DNA from: Paraburkholderia sediminicola
GTDB taxonomy: Bacteria; Pseudomonadota; Gammaproteobacteria; Burkholderiales; Burkholderiaceae
NCBI RefSeq assembly: GCF_902859805.1
Contig: NZ_CADIKC010000007.1
Coordinates: 403,886 to 467,885, forward strand
DNA: 64,000 nucleotides
Direction: 5' to 3'
The position numbers were made by a program, and so were the translations under genes. The notes under the pieces are model-generated. The model saw only the letters and a list, made by a program, of their open reading frames with translations. It was not told the DNA's origin and made no database searches. Below, one piece after another: positions 43,316 to 52,053 of this stretch; positions within the stretch are counted from its first letter, which is position 1, and the number at the start of each line of letters is the position of its first letter.

Positions 43316-43741
43316 ATGAAGGTCCTCGATTTACAGTGTCCGCATGGCCATCGGTTCGAAGGCTGGTTTGCTTCGGCTGATGACTTCGAGTCGCAGCAGT
43401 CCCGCAAGCTCGTCGAATGTCCGATCTGCGGTGCGAACGAAGTGAGCCGTCTGCCGTCGGCGCCCCGACTGAATCTGTCGGGAGCAACCGAAGCGAAAGT
43501 CCCTGCGGATACGGGAGAAATGCAGGCGCGCGTCATGCGTGCCTTGCGCGAGGTACTGGAAAAGACTGAGAACGTGGGCGACCGCTTCGCCGAGGAAGCA
43601 CGGCGCATTCACTACAACGAAGCGCCTGCACGCAATATTCGCGGTGTCACGACACCGGAAGACGCGAAAGCTTTGGTCGAAGAAGGCATCGAAGTGATGC
43701 CGCTGCCGGTCCCGGCTGCCTTGAAGGAACCGCTGCAATAG
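43316..43741 (+). CDS. DUF1178 family protein
   Basis: A 141-residue protein with an N-terminal zinc-ribbon-like segment: CPHGH (C8, H10/H12) and CPICG (C35, C38), followed by a helical domain with TPEDAKALVEEGIEVMPLP. This pattern is that of DUF1178. The function is unknown. It is followed after 48 bp by acyl-CoA dehydrogenase genes. Confidence 0.9.
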   Translation: MKVLDLQCPHGHRFEGWFASADDFESQQSRKLVECPICGANEVSRLPSAPRLNLSGATEAKVPADTGEMQARVMRALREVLEKTENVGDRFAEEARRIHYNEAPARNIRGVTTPEDAKALVEEGIEVMPLPVPAALKEPLQ

Positions 43742-43789
43742 CGCAGTGGCTCACTGGCGGCGGGCGGTTGCGGCCAGGAGACACGACGC

Positions 43790-44986
43790 ATGAATCTGGA
43801 CTATTCCCCTGCTGACGACGCGTTCCGCGCCGACATCCGCGCCTGGCTCGAAGCGAATCTGCCTCGCGAGCTGAGCGACAAAGTACTCAACCACAAGCGT
43901 CTGAACCGCGAAGACTTCGCGGGTTGGCACAAGCTGCTCGGCACGCGCGGCTGGTCTGTCATCGCATGGCCGAAAGAATACGGCGGCCCGGGCTGGGACG
44001 CGACCCAACGGCATATCTGGGACGAAGAGTGCGCGCGTATCGGTGCGCCGTCCGTGCTGCCGTTCGGCGTCTCGATGGTGGCACCGGTGCTGATGAAGTA
44101 CGGCAATGAGGCGCAGAAACGCCACTATCTGCCGCGCATTCTCGACGGCACGGACTGGTGGTGTCAGGGCTATTCCGAACCAGGCTCCGGTTCCGATCTG
44201 GCCTCGCTGCGCACGCGTGCCGAGCGCGTTGGCGATCACTACGTGGTTAACGGTCAGAAAACCTGGACCACGCTCGGCCAGTACGCCGACATGATGTTCT
44301 GCCTCGTGCGCACCGATAGCGGCGCGAAAAAGCAGGAGGGCATCTCGTTCCTGCTGATCGACATGAAAACGCCCGGTATTACCGTGCGCCCGATCATCAC
44401 GCTGGACGAAGACCACGAAGTCAACGAAGTCTTTTTCGAAGACGTGAAAGTGCCGGTCGATAACCTGGTCGGCGAAGAGAATCGTGGCTGGACCTATGCG
44501 AAGTACCTGCTCGGGCACGAGCGCACCGGTATTGCGCGCGTCGGGCAATCGAAGCGCGAACTCGTTTTCCTGAAGCGCCTCGCGCTGGATCAGAAGAAGA
44601 ACGGTAAGCCGTTGCTGCAAGATCCTGTGTTCGCCGCGAAAGTCGCGAGTCTCGAGATCGAACTGATTGCGCTCGAAGTCACCGTGCAACGCGTGGTCGC
44701 CAATGAAACGGGCGGACGTGGGCCGGGTCCAGAAGCCTCGATGCTCAAGATCAAGGGCACGGAAGTGCAGCAGGCGTTGACCGAACTGATGTTCGAAGCG
44801 GTCGGGCCACTCGCCGCACCGTTTGACGTGCCCTTCCTCGAGGGCGACCGCGAGCATAGTCTCGCCGGTGACGATGACGCCGCGCCGCTGGCCGCGTACT
44901 ACTTCAACTTCCGCAAGACGTCGATTTACGGCGGCTCGAACGAAATTCAAAAGAACATCATCGCGCAGATGATTCTCGGACTCTGA
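43790..44986 (+). CDS. Acyl-CoA dehydrogenase (large subunit type)
   Basis: A 398-residue FAD-dependent acyl-CoA dehydrogenase that introduces the alpha-beta double bond of an acyl-CoA. Family motifs: EPGSGSDLASLRTRA at the FAD/substrate region and a C-terminal KTSIYGGSNEIQKNIIAQ with the Q-x-N FAD-contact pattern. In the usual short/medium-chain position for the catalytic Glu (YEG) this protein has YGG, so the base lies elsewhere or in the partner. An 11-bp gap to the next dehydrogenase gene suggests a heteromeric enzyme. Confidence 0.93.
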   Translation: MNLDYSPADDAFRADIRAWLEANLPRELSDKVLNHKRLNREDFAGWHKLLGTRGWSVIAWPKEYGGPGWDATQRHIWDEECARIGAPSVLPFGVSMVAPVLMKYGNEAQKRHYLPRILDGTDWWCQGYSEPGSGSDLASLRTRAERVGDHYVVNGQKTWTTLGQYADMMFCLVRTDSGAKKQEGISFLLIDMKTPGITVRPIITLDEDHEVNEVFFEDVKVPVDNLVGEENRGWTYAKYLLGHERTGIARVGQSKRELVFLKRLALDQKKNGKPLLQDPVFAAKVASLEIELIALEVTVQRVVANETGGRGPGPEASMLKIKGTEVQQALTELMFEAVGPLAAPFDVPFLEGDREHSLAGDDDAAPLAAYYFNFRKTSIYGGSNEIQKNIIAQMILGL

Positions 44987-44996
44987 GGAGCGGCGC

Positions 44997-46124
44997 ATGG
45001 ACTTCACTTTCAACGACGAACAACAGCAATTTGCTGACGCGCTGCGCCGCTACCTTGATAAGAGCTACGGGTTCGAAGCGCGCCAGGCGATCGTGCAATC
45101 GGAAGCCGGTGTGTCGGACGCGCACTGGACAGCTTTTACCGAGCTGGGCTTGACCGCATTGCCGGTACCGGAAGCACAGGGTGGCTTCAACGGCAGCCCG
45201 ATCGACATGCTGGTGGTCATGCAGGAGCTCGGGCGTGCTCTGGTGGTCGAGCCGTATTGGGCGACCGCGGTGGGCATCGAGGCGCTGCGGCTGGCTGGCG
45301 CCGGGCAGGGCGAAGACGCGTCGCTGCTCGAACGTGCGGCTCAGGGCGAGATCAAGCTGGCAGTGGCATTTCACGAGCCACACGCTCGCTACGATCTGTT
45401 CGAGGTCGACACGGTTGCGAACAGCCAGGGCAATCAGCAGACGTTGACCGGCACGAAATCGGTTGTGTTGCACGGTGCGCAAGCGGACTACTGGATTGTG
45501 CCGGCTCGGCTGAATGGCGAGATCGCGCTCTTTGTCGTTGCCGGCGACGCGGCCGGTGTCAAAGTCACTGACTACCGCACAATCGACGGCCAGCGCGCCG
45601 CGACACTCGAGTTCGATGGCACGCCTGCACGCCAGCTCACCGGCAAACATGCAGGTGCTGCTGCGCTCGAACACATCGCAGACTACGGCACCGTATTGCT
45701 GTGCGCGGAAGCGATTGGCGCGCTCGACGCATTGAACCATGCAACGGGCGAGTACACCAGGACGCGCCAGCAGTTCGGCCAGCCGATCGCGCGTTTCCAG
45801 GCGCTCCAGCATCGCATGGTCGAGATGTTGATTCACGCCGAGCAGGCGCGCTCGATTACTTATCTGGCGGCCGTGCGTTACGCCAGCGCAGACGCCGACG
45901 AACGTCGCCGTGCCGTCTCCGCAGCGAAGGCGCGGGTCGGCCAGGCCGCCCGTTTTGTCGGTCAGCAGGCGGTGCAGTTGCACGGCGGCATGGGCGTCAC
46001 GAACGAGGTTGCCGCGGCGCATCTGTTCAAACGTCTTGCTATTATCGAAACCACATTGGGCGATGTCGATCACCATCTCGCGCGTTTCGCCGCGCTGCCC
46101 GGTTTTGTCTCGACCGAAGCCTGA
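44997..46124 (+). CDS. Acyl-CoA dehydrogenase (small subunit type)
   Basis: A 375-residue second acyl-CoA dehydrogenase, shorter and more divergent than its neighbour. It starts DFTFNDEQQQFADALRRYLDK and ends with FVGQQAVQLHGGMGVTNEVAAAHLFKRLA, the family C-terminal block. It lies 11 bp after the first dehydrogenase. Paired alpha/beta acyl-CoA dehydrogenases of this form are known to act together as heterotetramers in steroid and side-chain degradation; that comparison is from family knowledge. Confidence 0.92.
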   Translation: MDFTFNDEQQQFADALRRYLDKSYGFEARQAIVQSEAGVSDAHWTAFTELGLTALPVPEAQGGFNGSPIDMLVVMQELGRALVVEPYWATAVGIEALRLAGAGQGEDASLLERAAQGEIKLAVAFHEPHARYDLFEVDTVANSQGNQQTLTGTKSVVLHGAQADYWIVPARLNGEIALFVVAGDAAGVKVTDYRTIDGQRAATLEFDGTPARQLTGKHAGAAALEHIADYGTVLLCAEAIGALDALNHATGEYTRTRQQFGQPIARFQALQHRMVEMLIHAEQARSITYLAAVRYASADADERRRAVSAAKARVGQAARFVGQQAVQLHGGMGVTNEVAAAHLFKRLAIIETTLGDVDHHLARFAALPGFVSTEA

Positions 46125-46159
46125 TCAGCAGGTCGAATCGGATAAGAAAGAGGTGTGCG

Positions 46160-46618
46160 ATGGGTCTGAGTTACGAGGACATGGTAGTCGGCACGACTAC
46201 GGAAATCGGCAAGCATACTTTCACGCGTGAAGAGATCGTCGAGTTCGCGGAGAAGTTCGATCCGCAGCCGTTTCACCTGGACGAGGCTGCGGCCGCTGCA
46301 TCGCCGTTTCGCGGACTGGTTGCAAGCGGCTGGCATACCTGTTCGGTCATGATGGGCATGCTCGTGCGCAACGCAATCGCGGGTTCCACGTCGATGGGTT
46401 CACCCGGTATCGACGAGATCCGCTGGCTGAAGCCGGTGCGTGTAGGCGACACGATCACGATGATGAACGCGGTGCTCGACAAACGTGTTTCGGAAAGCAA
46501 GCCGGATCGCGGCATCGTTTCGACGCAGTGGGAAGGCATCAACCAGCACGGCGAAACCGTGATTACGGTGCGTTCGAAGGGGTTGTTCGGACTGCGCAAT
46601 CCGGGCGCCGCGTCATGA
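46160..46618 (+). CDS. MaoC family enoyl-CoA hydratase
   Basis: A 152-residue hot-dog-fold hydratase that adds water to a 2-enoyl-CoA. The catalytic D-x4-H motif is in FDPQPFHLDE, and SPFRGLVASGWHT follows. GAGGTGTGCG lies upstream of ATG 46160. Its stop overlaps the next MaoC gene by 4 bp (ATGA). Confidence 0.92.
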   Translation: MGLSYEDMVVGTTTEIGKHTFTREEIVEFAEKFDPQPFHLDEAAAAASPFRGLVASGWHTCSVMMGMLVRNAIAGSTSMGSPGIDEIRWLKPVRVGDTITMMNAVLDKRVSESKPDRGIVSTQWEGINQHGETVITVRSKGLFGLRNPGAAS

Positions 46619-47094
46619 CGGGCGGCAGCGCGGTAGCCGCAGCAACGTTTGGAGACGCAGCGGCGTTGCGTGCGTTGATTGGCGCTGAACCGCTCGTTAG
46701 CGACTGGCTGACGGTCGATCAGGCAAGCGTCGATCGTTTCGCTGAGGCCACCGGCGATCATCAGTGGATTCACGTCGACCCCGAGCGGGCGCGGCGTGAG
46801 TCACCGTTTGGTGGTCCGGTCGCGCATGGGTTCATGACGCTATCGTTGATTCCGGCGTTGCTCGGCAAGACAGTGGCGCTTAAGCAGCGTATGGGCGTCA
46901 ACTACGGATTGAATCGTGTGCGGTTCACGTCGCCCGTGCTGGTCGGTTCGCAGTTGCGCGCCCGGTTTGCAGTGGAATCCGTCACTGACGTCGACAACGC
47001 CGGTGTTCAGGTTGAGTGGAACGTGACGCTGGAGCGGCAGGGCAGTGAGCGGCCGGTCTGCGTCGCGGAGTTCATCACGCGGCACTATTTCTAA
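46615..47094 (+). CDS. MaoC family dehydratase / enoyl-CoA hydratase
   Basis: A 159-residue hot-dog-fold protein with the full hydratase signature ATGDHQWIHVD and SPFGGPVAHGFMTLSL. Start ATG 46615 overlaps the stop of the previous MaoC gene, so the two are translationally coupled. They may form a heteromer or act on different substrates in the same pathway as the paired dehydrogenases. Confidence 0.92.
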   Translation: MTGGSAVAAATFGDAAALRALIGAEPLVSDWLTVDQASVDRFAEATGDHQWIHVDPERARRESPFGGPVAHGFMTLSLIPALLGKTVALKQRMGVNYGLNRVRFTSPVLVGSQLRARFAVESVTDVDNAGVQVEWNVTLERQGSERPVCVAEFITRHYF

Positions 47095-47117
47095 CCGTTC
47101 ATGACCGGCCGGTTGGC

Positions 47118-47160
47118 AAAAAAGCGCGAGTGGCAGTGATGCCGTCTCGCGCTTTTTTAT
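47118..47160 (+). terminator. Intrinsic terminator after the MaoC genes
   Basis: AAAAAAGCGCGAG and CTCGCGCTTTTTTA form a long stem on a loop of about 16 nt. It also serves as a boundary with the convergent glutathione transferase gene. Confidence 0.88.
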
Positions 47161-47241
47161 TTTGATGCATCAACGGTTGGCAATGCCGTAATCACTGTCA
47201 ATGTGAACGAGCGCCGATGCCATGGATCGTCGGTACAGCGG

Positions 47242-47943
47242 CTACCGCTTCGCGTACTGTGTCGCACCGAACAGCATCTCCTTAGCCTTGTCGTCCATGA
47301 GCGGCTTGCGGGCCGACGCCAGCACCTCAACACCGCGTATCACCGCCGGACGCGCGGCAATTTCTTCGTGCCACCGCTTCACATGCGGGAACGTATCCAG
47401 CTCGATGCCCTGGTTTTGCCACGAGCGCGTCCACGGAAATGCGGCGATGTCAGCGATCGTGTAGTCGTTGCCAGCCAGATATTGTGTCTTGCCCAGCTGT
47501 GTATCCATCACGCCATAGAGACGCCGCGTTTCGTTCGTGTAGCGATTGATTGCGTATTCGATCGGCTCGGGCGCGTAGATGCGGAAATGATGCGTTTGCC
47601 CGAGCATCGGACCGATGCCGCCCATCTGGAACATCAGCCACTGCAAGGTGGCATAGCGCGCGGCCGGATCAGTCGGCAGAAATTTGCCGGTTTTCTCCGC
47701 CAGATAAATCAGAATCGCGCCCGATTCGAATAGCGCGAACGGCTTGCCGTCGGCGTCTTCAGGACCTTCGGAATCGGTGATCGCCGGAATCTTGTTGTTC
47801 GGGCTAATCGCAAGAAACTCGGGTTTGAACTGGTCGCCCGCGCCGATATCGACGCCGTGCGCAGTGTACGCGAGGCCCGTTTCCTCGAGCATGATGTGAA
47901 CCTTGTGGCCGTTTGGGGTTGCCCAGCTATAGACGTCGATCAT
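47242..47943 (-). CDS. Glutathione S-transferase, Nu-class-like
   Basis: A 233-residue glutathione transferase. N-terminal thioredoxin domain IDVYSWATPNGHKVHIMLEETG with a Thr-Pro-Asn active-site turn, as in YghU/YfcG-type enzymes known for disulfide reductase activity; the NNKIPAI cis-proline loop and ESGAILIYLAEK follow. I start at ATG 47941-47943 (MIDVYSW). It is the last gene of a leftward cluster after an acyl-CoA dehydrogenase. Confidence 0.9.
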   Translation of the reverse strand: MIDVYSWATPNGHKVHIMLEETGLAYTAHGVDIGAGDQFKPEFLAISPNNKIPAITDSEGPEDADGKPFALFESGAILIYLAEKTGKFLPTDPAARYATLQWLMFQMGGIGPMLGQTHHFRIYAPEPIEYAINRYTNETRRLYGVMDTQLGKTQYLAGNDYTIADIAAFPWTRSWQNQGIELDTFPHVKRWHEEIAARPAVIRGVEVLASARKPLMDDKAKEMLFGATQYAKR

Positions 47944-48077
47944 CCTGGCTCCTTCGTTTCGTGAAAGCGGCGCCACAAAGGGCGCCGCTGTTGACGAAAA
48001 TTAGAGCATAGATCGGCCAATGCTGCTGGCCGTGAACCCGCGCGCCGTCGGCTGCCGTCCCGACCCCGACCCAGACC

Positions 48078-49337
48078 TCAAACCCGCGTAATCGGCGTTT
48101 CCACTTGAGCCGCAGCACCTGCATCCATATAACGCGCCAGTTCGAGCTTTGCGATCGCGTTGCGGTGCACTTCGTCGGGGCCATCGGCGAAGCGCAATGT
48201 CCGCGCGTTGGCGTATGCATACGCCAACGGGAAATCGTCGCTGACGCCGCCGCCGCCGTGCGCCTGGATCGCCCAGTCGATCACCTGGCATGCCATATTC
48301 GGCGCGACCACCTTGATCATGGCGATCTCGCCACGCGCACCCTTGTTGCCGACCGTGTCCATCATGTAGGCGGTCTTCAGCGTCAGGAGGCGAGCCTGTT
48401 CGATCATGCAGCGCGCTTCGGCCATGCGCTCCTGCGTGACGCCCTGTGCGGAAACCGGCTTGCCAAAAGCGACACGTTGCATGGAACGTTTGGCCATGAG
48501 TTCGAGCGCGCGCTCGGCGAGACCGATCAGGCGCATGCAGTGGTGGATGCGTCCCGGTCCGAGGCGCCCCTGGGCGATTTCGAAGCCACGCCCTTCGCCT
48601 AGCAGCATGTTGGTCGCCGGCACGCGTACGTTTTCAAGCGTGATTTCCATGTGGCCGTGCGGCGCGTCGTCGTAGCCGAATACGGTGAGCGGGCGGTGCA
48701 CGGTGATGCCTGTGGCATCGGCAGGAACCAGAATCATCGACTGCTGTGCATGACGTGGCGCCTCGGGATCGGTCTTGCCCATCACGATGTAGACCTTGCA
48801 GCGCGGGTCCCCCGCACCGGACGACCACCACTTGTGGCCGTTGATCACGTAGGTGTCGCCGTCGCGCACAATGCTCGTCTGGATATTGGTCGCGTCCGAC
48901 GATGCTACCTCCGGTTCGGTCATCAGGAACGCCGAGCGGATCTGCCCTTGCAGTAGCGGTTCGAGCCATTCGCGCTTGTTGTCGTCGCTGCCGTAGCGCT
49001 CGATCGTTTCCATGTTGCCGGTGTCGGGCGCATTGCAATTGAACACTTCCGGCGCCCAGGGCACGCGGCCCATGATCTCGCAGAGCGGTGCGTATTCAAG
49101 ATTTGTCAGGCCGGCGCCACGTACCGATTCAGGCAAAAACAGGTTCCACAAACCGGCGTCGCGTGCTTTCTGTTTCAGTTGTTCGATCAGTTCGGTCGGC
49201 AGCCATGCGTTGCCGTTCTGACGATTGCGGGCGATCTCGGCATAGAACGCCTGCTCGTTCGGATAGATGTGTTCGTCGAAGAAGGCGAGCAGTTTTTCGC
49301 GCAGCGCCTGCACCTTCGGGGTGTAATCGAAATTCAT
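48078..49337 (-). CDS. Acyl-CoA dehydrogenase, ACAD10/11-like
   Basis: A 419-residue acyl-CoA dehydrogenase. It has the MTEPEVASSDATNIQT FAD block, NGHKWWSSGAGDPRCK, and the C-terminal ADGPDEVHRNAIAKLEL. WWSSGAGDPRC is typical of the ACAD11 group. The kinase-like gene is immediately upstream (62 bp), giving the two parts of the human ACAD10/11 fusion as separate genes. In that system a 4-hydroxyacyl-CoA is phosphorylated by the kinase and processed by the dehydrogenase. Start ATG 49335-49337 with GAGG upstream. Confidence 0.92.
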   Translation of the reverse strand: MNFDYTPKVQALREKLLAFFDEHIYPNEQAFYAEIARNRQNGNAWLPTELIEQLKQKARDAGLWNLFLPESVRGAGLTNLEYAPLCEIMGRVPWAPEVFNCNAPDTGNMETIERYGSDDNKREWLEPLLQGQIRSAFLMTEPEVASSDATNIQTSIVRDGDTYVINGHKWWSSGAGDPRCKVYIVMGKTDPEAPRHAQQSMILVPADATGITVHRPLTVFGYDDAPHGHMEITLENVRVPATNMLLGEGRGFEIAQGRLGPGRIHHCMRLIGLAERALELMAKRSMQRVAFGKPVSAQGVTQERMAEARCMIEQARLLTLKTAYMMDTVGNKGARGEIAMIKVVAPNMACQVIDWAIQAHGGGGVSDDFPLAYAYANARTLRFADGPDEVHRNAIAKLELARYMDAGAAAQVETPITRV

Positions 49338-49399
49338 GTATGACCTCGCGGATGACAAATGACGTTTGTTCAGGAACGCAATCTGGTGCGCCGATTTGC

Positions 49400-50506
49400 T
49401 TAACGTACCTTCTGTGCGTAGCGCCAGGCGAGTTCGGCCATTGGCTTCGCACGACGGCCGGCATCGAGCGCCTGAGCGCTGGCCGCGGTGCCGTCGACTA
49501 CACGCTTCATGATCCCTTGCAGGATCGCCGCGATGCGGAACATGTTGTACGCGAGATAGAAATTCCAGTCGCCGTGGATTTCGAAGCCCGTGCGCTTGCA
49601 ATAGCGTTCGACGTACTGCGCTTCGTCGGGAATGCCGAGGGCCGCCCAGTCGAGGCCTGCAATGCCGCGGAATTGCGCCGGGTCGACGTGCCACGCCATG
49701 CAGTGATAGGCGAAGTCGGCGAGCGGGTCACCGAGCGTCGATAGTTCCCAGTCGAGTACGGCCAGTACGCGTGGTTCGGTGGGGTGAAAGATCAGATTGT
49801 CGAGCCGGTAGTCGCCATGCACGACCGAGGCGCGCTCGCTTGTTTCAGCCGGCATATGCTGCGGCAGCCATTCGATCAGGCGCTGCATCGCGTCGATCGA
49901 TTCGGTTTCGGACGCGACGTACTGCTTGCTCCAACGACCGATCTGGCGTGCGAAGTAATTGCCCGGTTTGCCGTAATCGGCTAGACCGATTGCGGCGACG
50001 TCGACGCTATGCAGCGCGGCGATCACACGATTCATTTCGTCGTAAATCGCCGCGCGCTCCGCAGGCGCCATGCCGGGTAGAGACTGGTCCCACAGCACGC
50101 GGCCTTCGACGAACTCCATCACGTAAAACGCCCGGCCGATCACACTTTCGTCTTCGCACAAGGCGAGCATGTTCGCGACCGGCACGTCAGTGTCGGCGAG
50201 CGCATGCATCACGCGGTATTCGCGTTCGACCGCGTGCGCCGAGGGCAGTAACTTCGCGGCTGGCCCGGGTTTCGCGCGCATCACGTACGAGCGCGACGGC
50301 GTGACGAGTTTGAAGGTGGGATTCGACTGGCCGCCGGCGAATTGCTCAAGCGTGAGCGGTCCGGCAAATCCGTCGACATGCTGGGTTAGCCACGCAGCGA
50401 GCGCATCGCTGTCGAAGCGTTGCCGCTCGTTGACCGGACGCGTGCCCTCGAAGGCCGAGTAATCCGGTTTCTGTTCTGGTTCGCCGGTCTGTGTGGCTTG
50501 CACCAT
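49400..50506 (-). CDS. Phosphotransferase family protein (APH-like kinase), ACAD10/11-type partner
   Basis: A 368-residue aminoglycoside-phosphotransferase-fold kinase. It has FAGGQSNPTFKL (nucleotide loop), the catalytic VVHGDYRLDNLIF and metal-binding LAVLDWELSTLGDPLAD. This is not an antibiotic-resistance enzyme; the family is the one fused to acyl-CoA dehydrogenases in eukaryotic ACAD10/11, and LvaA of Pseudomonas levulinate catabolism is related. GGAGGAGACAC precedes ATG 50504-50506. It sits directly upstream of the dehydrogenase. Confidence 0.92.
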   Translation of the reverse strand: MVQATQTGEPEQKPDYSAFEGTRPVNERQRFDSDALAAWLTQHVDGFAGPLTLEQFAGGQSNPTFKLVTPSRSYVMRAKPGPAAKLLPSAHAVEREYRVMHALADTDVPVANMLALCEDESVIGRAFYVMEFVEGRVLWDQSLPGMAPAERAAIYDEMNRVIAALHSVDVAAIGLADYGKPGNYFARQIGRWSKQYVASETESIDAMQRLIEWLPQHMPAETSERASVVHGDYRLDNLIFHPTEPRVLAVLDWELSTLGDPLADFAYHCMAWHVDPAQFRGIAGLDWAALGIPDEAQYVERYCKRTGFEIHGDWNFYLAYNMFRIAAILQGIMKRVVDGTAASAQALDAGRRAKPMAELAWRYAQKVR

Positions 50507-50526
50507 GTGTCTCCTCCAGTTCGGGT

Positions 50527-51243
50527 TCAGCTACGCTTGTATTGAATGAATTGTGCGTAGAGCATTTCCATCGTGGTGTTGCGAACGTCGCGATGGAGCG
50601 GCGACGGCGGTGAATAGTTGATCGCGCGCAGCACCCAGTCGCGTGGCTCGGCGCCGACGTCGAGCGCGTTGATGCAACCGGTGGCCTGTGCCAGATGGCC
50701 GAAGAAAGTGCGGCCGCCGGCGGTAAGCGCGTGCGAGAGAATCGCGCGATTCACGCCGCCATGCAGCACCAGCAGCACGGTGTCCCACGACGTGTCCGCG
50801 CGCAACGCCTCCACCGCGGGCAACACGCGGTCGAACAACGCGCCGATGGTTTCGCCGTCGAGAAAGCGCGTGCTTTCCGGCACGATGCCGTCGAACACAC
50901 CGAGAAATGCCGCTTCGATATCCTGCGGCGGAATGTTGCTGAGCTTGCCGCCGCGAATTTCCTGCCATGCCGGCTCGATGTCGAGCGCGATCTGCTGACC
51001 GGTCTCGGCCAATACGCGTTGCGCGGTTTCGATCGTGCGCGGCAAGCCGCTCACGATCACCCGGTCGAACCGGACTCGCTGCTCGGCGAACACGCGGCCT
51101 GCCGCGCTGGCCTGTTCGCGGCCGTTCGCATTCAACGGCACCGTTTCCGGATCGATCGCGCGGCCGCTGTCGTCGAAGTAGGTCACGTCACCGTGACGCA
51201 TCAGGAAGATGCGGCGGCGTTTGGGGAGTTGATAGTCAGGCAT
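50527..51243 (-). CDS. Histidine phosphatase family protein
   Basis: A 238-residue phosphoglycerate-mutase-like protein. The RHG motif is in IFLMRHGDVTYFD, with a second His in LLVLHGGVNRAIL and the SGLPRTIETAQ segment. The substrate is unknown. It lies between the enoyl-CoA hydratase (21 bp) and the kinase gene, suggesting a co-transcribed phosphate-handling step in this cluster. Confidence 0.9.
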   Translation of the reverse strand: MPDYQLPKRRRIFLMRHGDVTYFDDSGRAIDPETVPLNANGREQASAAGRVFAEQRVRFDRVIVSGLPRTIETAQRVLAETGQQIALDIEPAWQEIRGGKLSNIPPQDIEAAFLGVFDGIVPESTRFLDGETIGALFDRVLPAVEALRADTSWDTVLLVLHGGVNRAILSHALTAGGRTFFGHLAQATGCINALDVGAEPRDWVLRAINYSPPSPLHRDVRNTTMEMLYAQFIQYKRS

Positions 51244-51264
51244 CGTCCCTTCGTTCGCTTATGT

Positions 51265-52053
51265 TTACTTGTAGACCGGAGCGCGTTTTTCGAGGAACGC
51301 TGAAATCCCTTCGAGACCGTCGCGATGGTGCAGTGAGGCGACGAAGCTGTCGCGTTCAGCGACCAGATGTTCAGCAAGCGGCTGTGCACCGGCCGCGCCG
51401 ATGAGCCCCTTGATGCGCGCGACTGAATTCGGTGAAATCTTGCCGAGCTCGTCGGCCCAGGCGACAGCGGTGTCGCGCACGGCGCCGGTCTTCGCCAGTT
51501 TGTTGACGACGCCGAGATCGTGCAGACGCGAGGCGCCGATCGGTTTGCCCTCGATCAACACTTCGGTCGCCAGTTGACGCGGCAAGGCTTGCGCGAGAAA
51601 CCACGAGCCGCCGCCATCGGGCGTGAGACCGACGCGCGCATACGACATCACGAACTTGGCGTCTTCCGCTGCGACGATCAGGTCGCACGCGAGCGCAAGC
51701 GAAAACCCCGCGCCGGCTGCGGCGCCATCGACGGCGGCGATCACCGGCTTCGACGATAAACGCAGCGCCGAAATCCATTCGCCGAGCAGATCGATGCTCT
51801 CCGCCTGCACCGACGGATCTTTCGCGCGGTTTTCCAGCAGACGGTTCAGATTGCCGCCGGCACAAAAGAAATTGTCCGCGCCGGTAATCACGACGGCGCG
51901 GATCGACGGATCGCGCTCCACCGATTCGAGCGCTTCGATGCCCGCGGCATACATGTCCGGATGCAGCGCATTGCGGGCGCCGGGGTTCGACAGCGTGAGG
52001 ACCAGCGTCGATTCGCTTTCGGTCGGGCGTGAGGTCAGCAGTTCGGCGCTCAT
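51265..52053 (-). CDS. Enoyl-CoA hydratase/isomerase (crotonase family)
   Basis: A 262-residue crotonase-fold protein. The oxyanion-hole segments FFCAGGNLNRLL and GAAAGAGFSLALACDL are typical; in the usual position of the second catalytic Glu it has VGLTPDGGG, so Asp replaces one Glu, as in PaaG/PaaB-like isomerases. It overlaps the 3-hydroxyacyl-CoA dehydrogenase stop by 4 bp. Confidence 0.9.
   Translation of the reverse strand: MSAELLTSRPTESESTLVLTLSNPGARNALHPDMYAAGIEALESVERDPSIRAVVITGADNFFCAGGNLNRLLENRAKDPSVQAESIDLLGEWISALRLSSKPVIAAVDGAAAGAGFSLALACDLIVAAEDAKFVMSYARVGLTPDGGGSWFLAQALPRQLATEVLIEGKPIGASRLHDLGVVNKLAKTGAVRDTAVAWADELGKISPNSVARIKGLIGAAGAQPLAEHLVAERDSFVASLHHRDGLEGISAFLEKRAPVYK

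Noticed and set aside
49400..50506. Aminoglycoside resistance gene
   Set aside because: The APH fold is shared, but the sequence and the neighbouring acyl-CoA dehydrogenase place it with ACAD10/11-type kinases.
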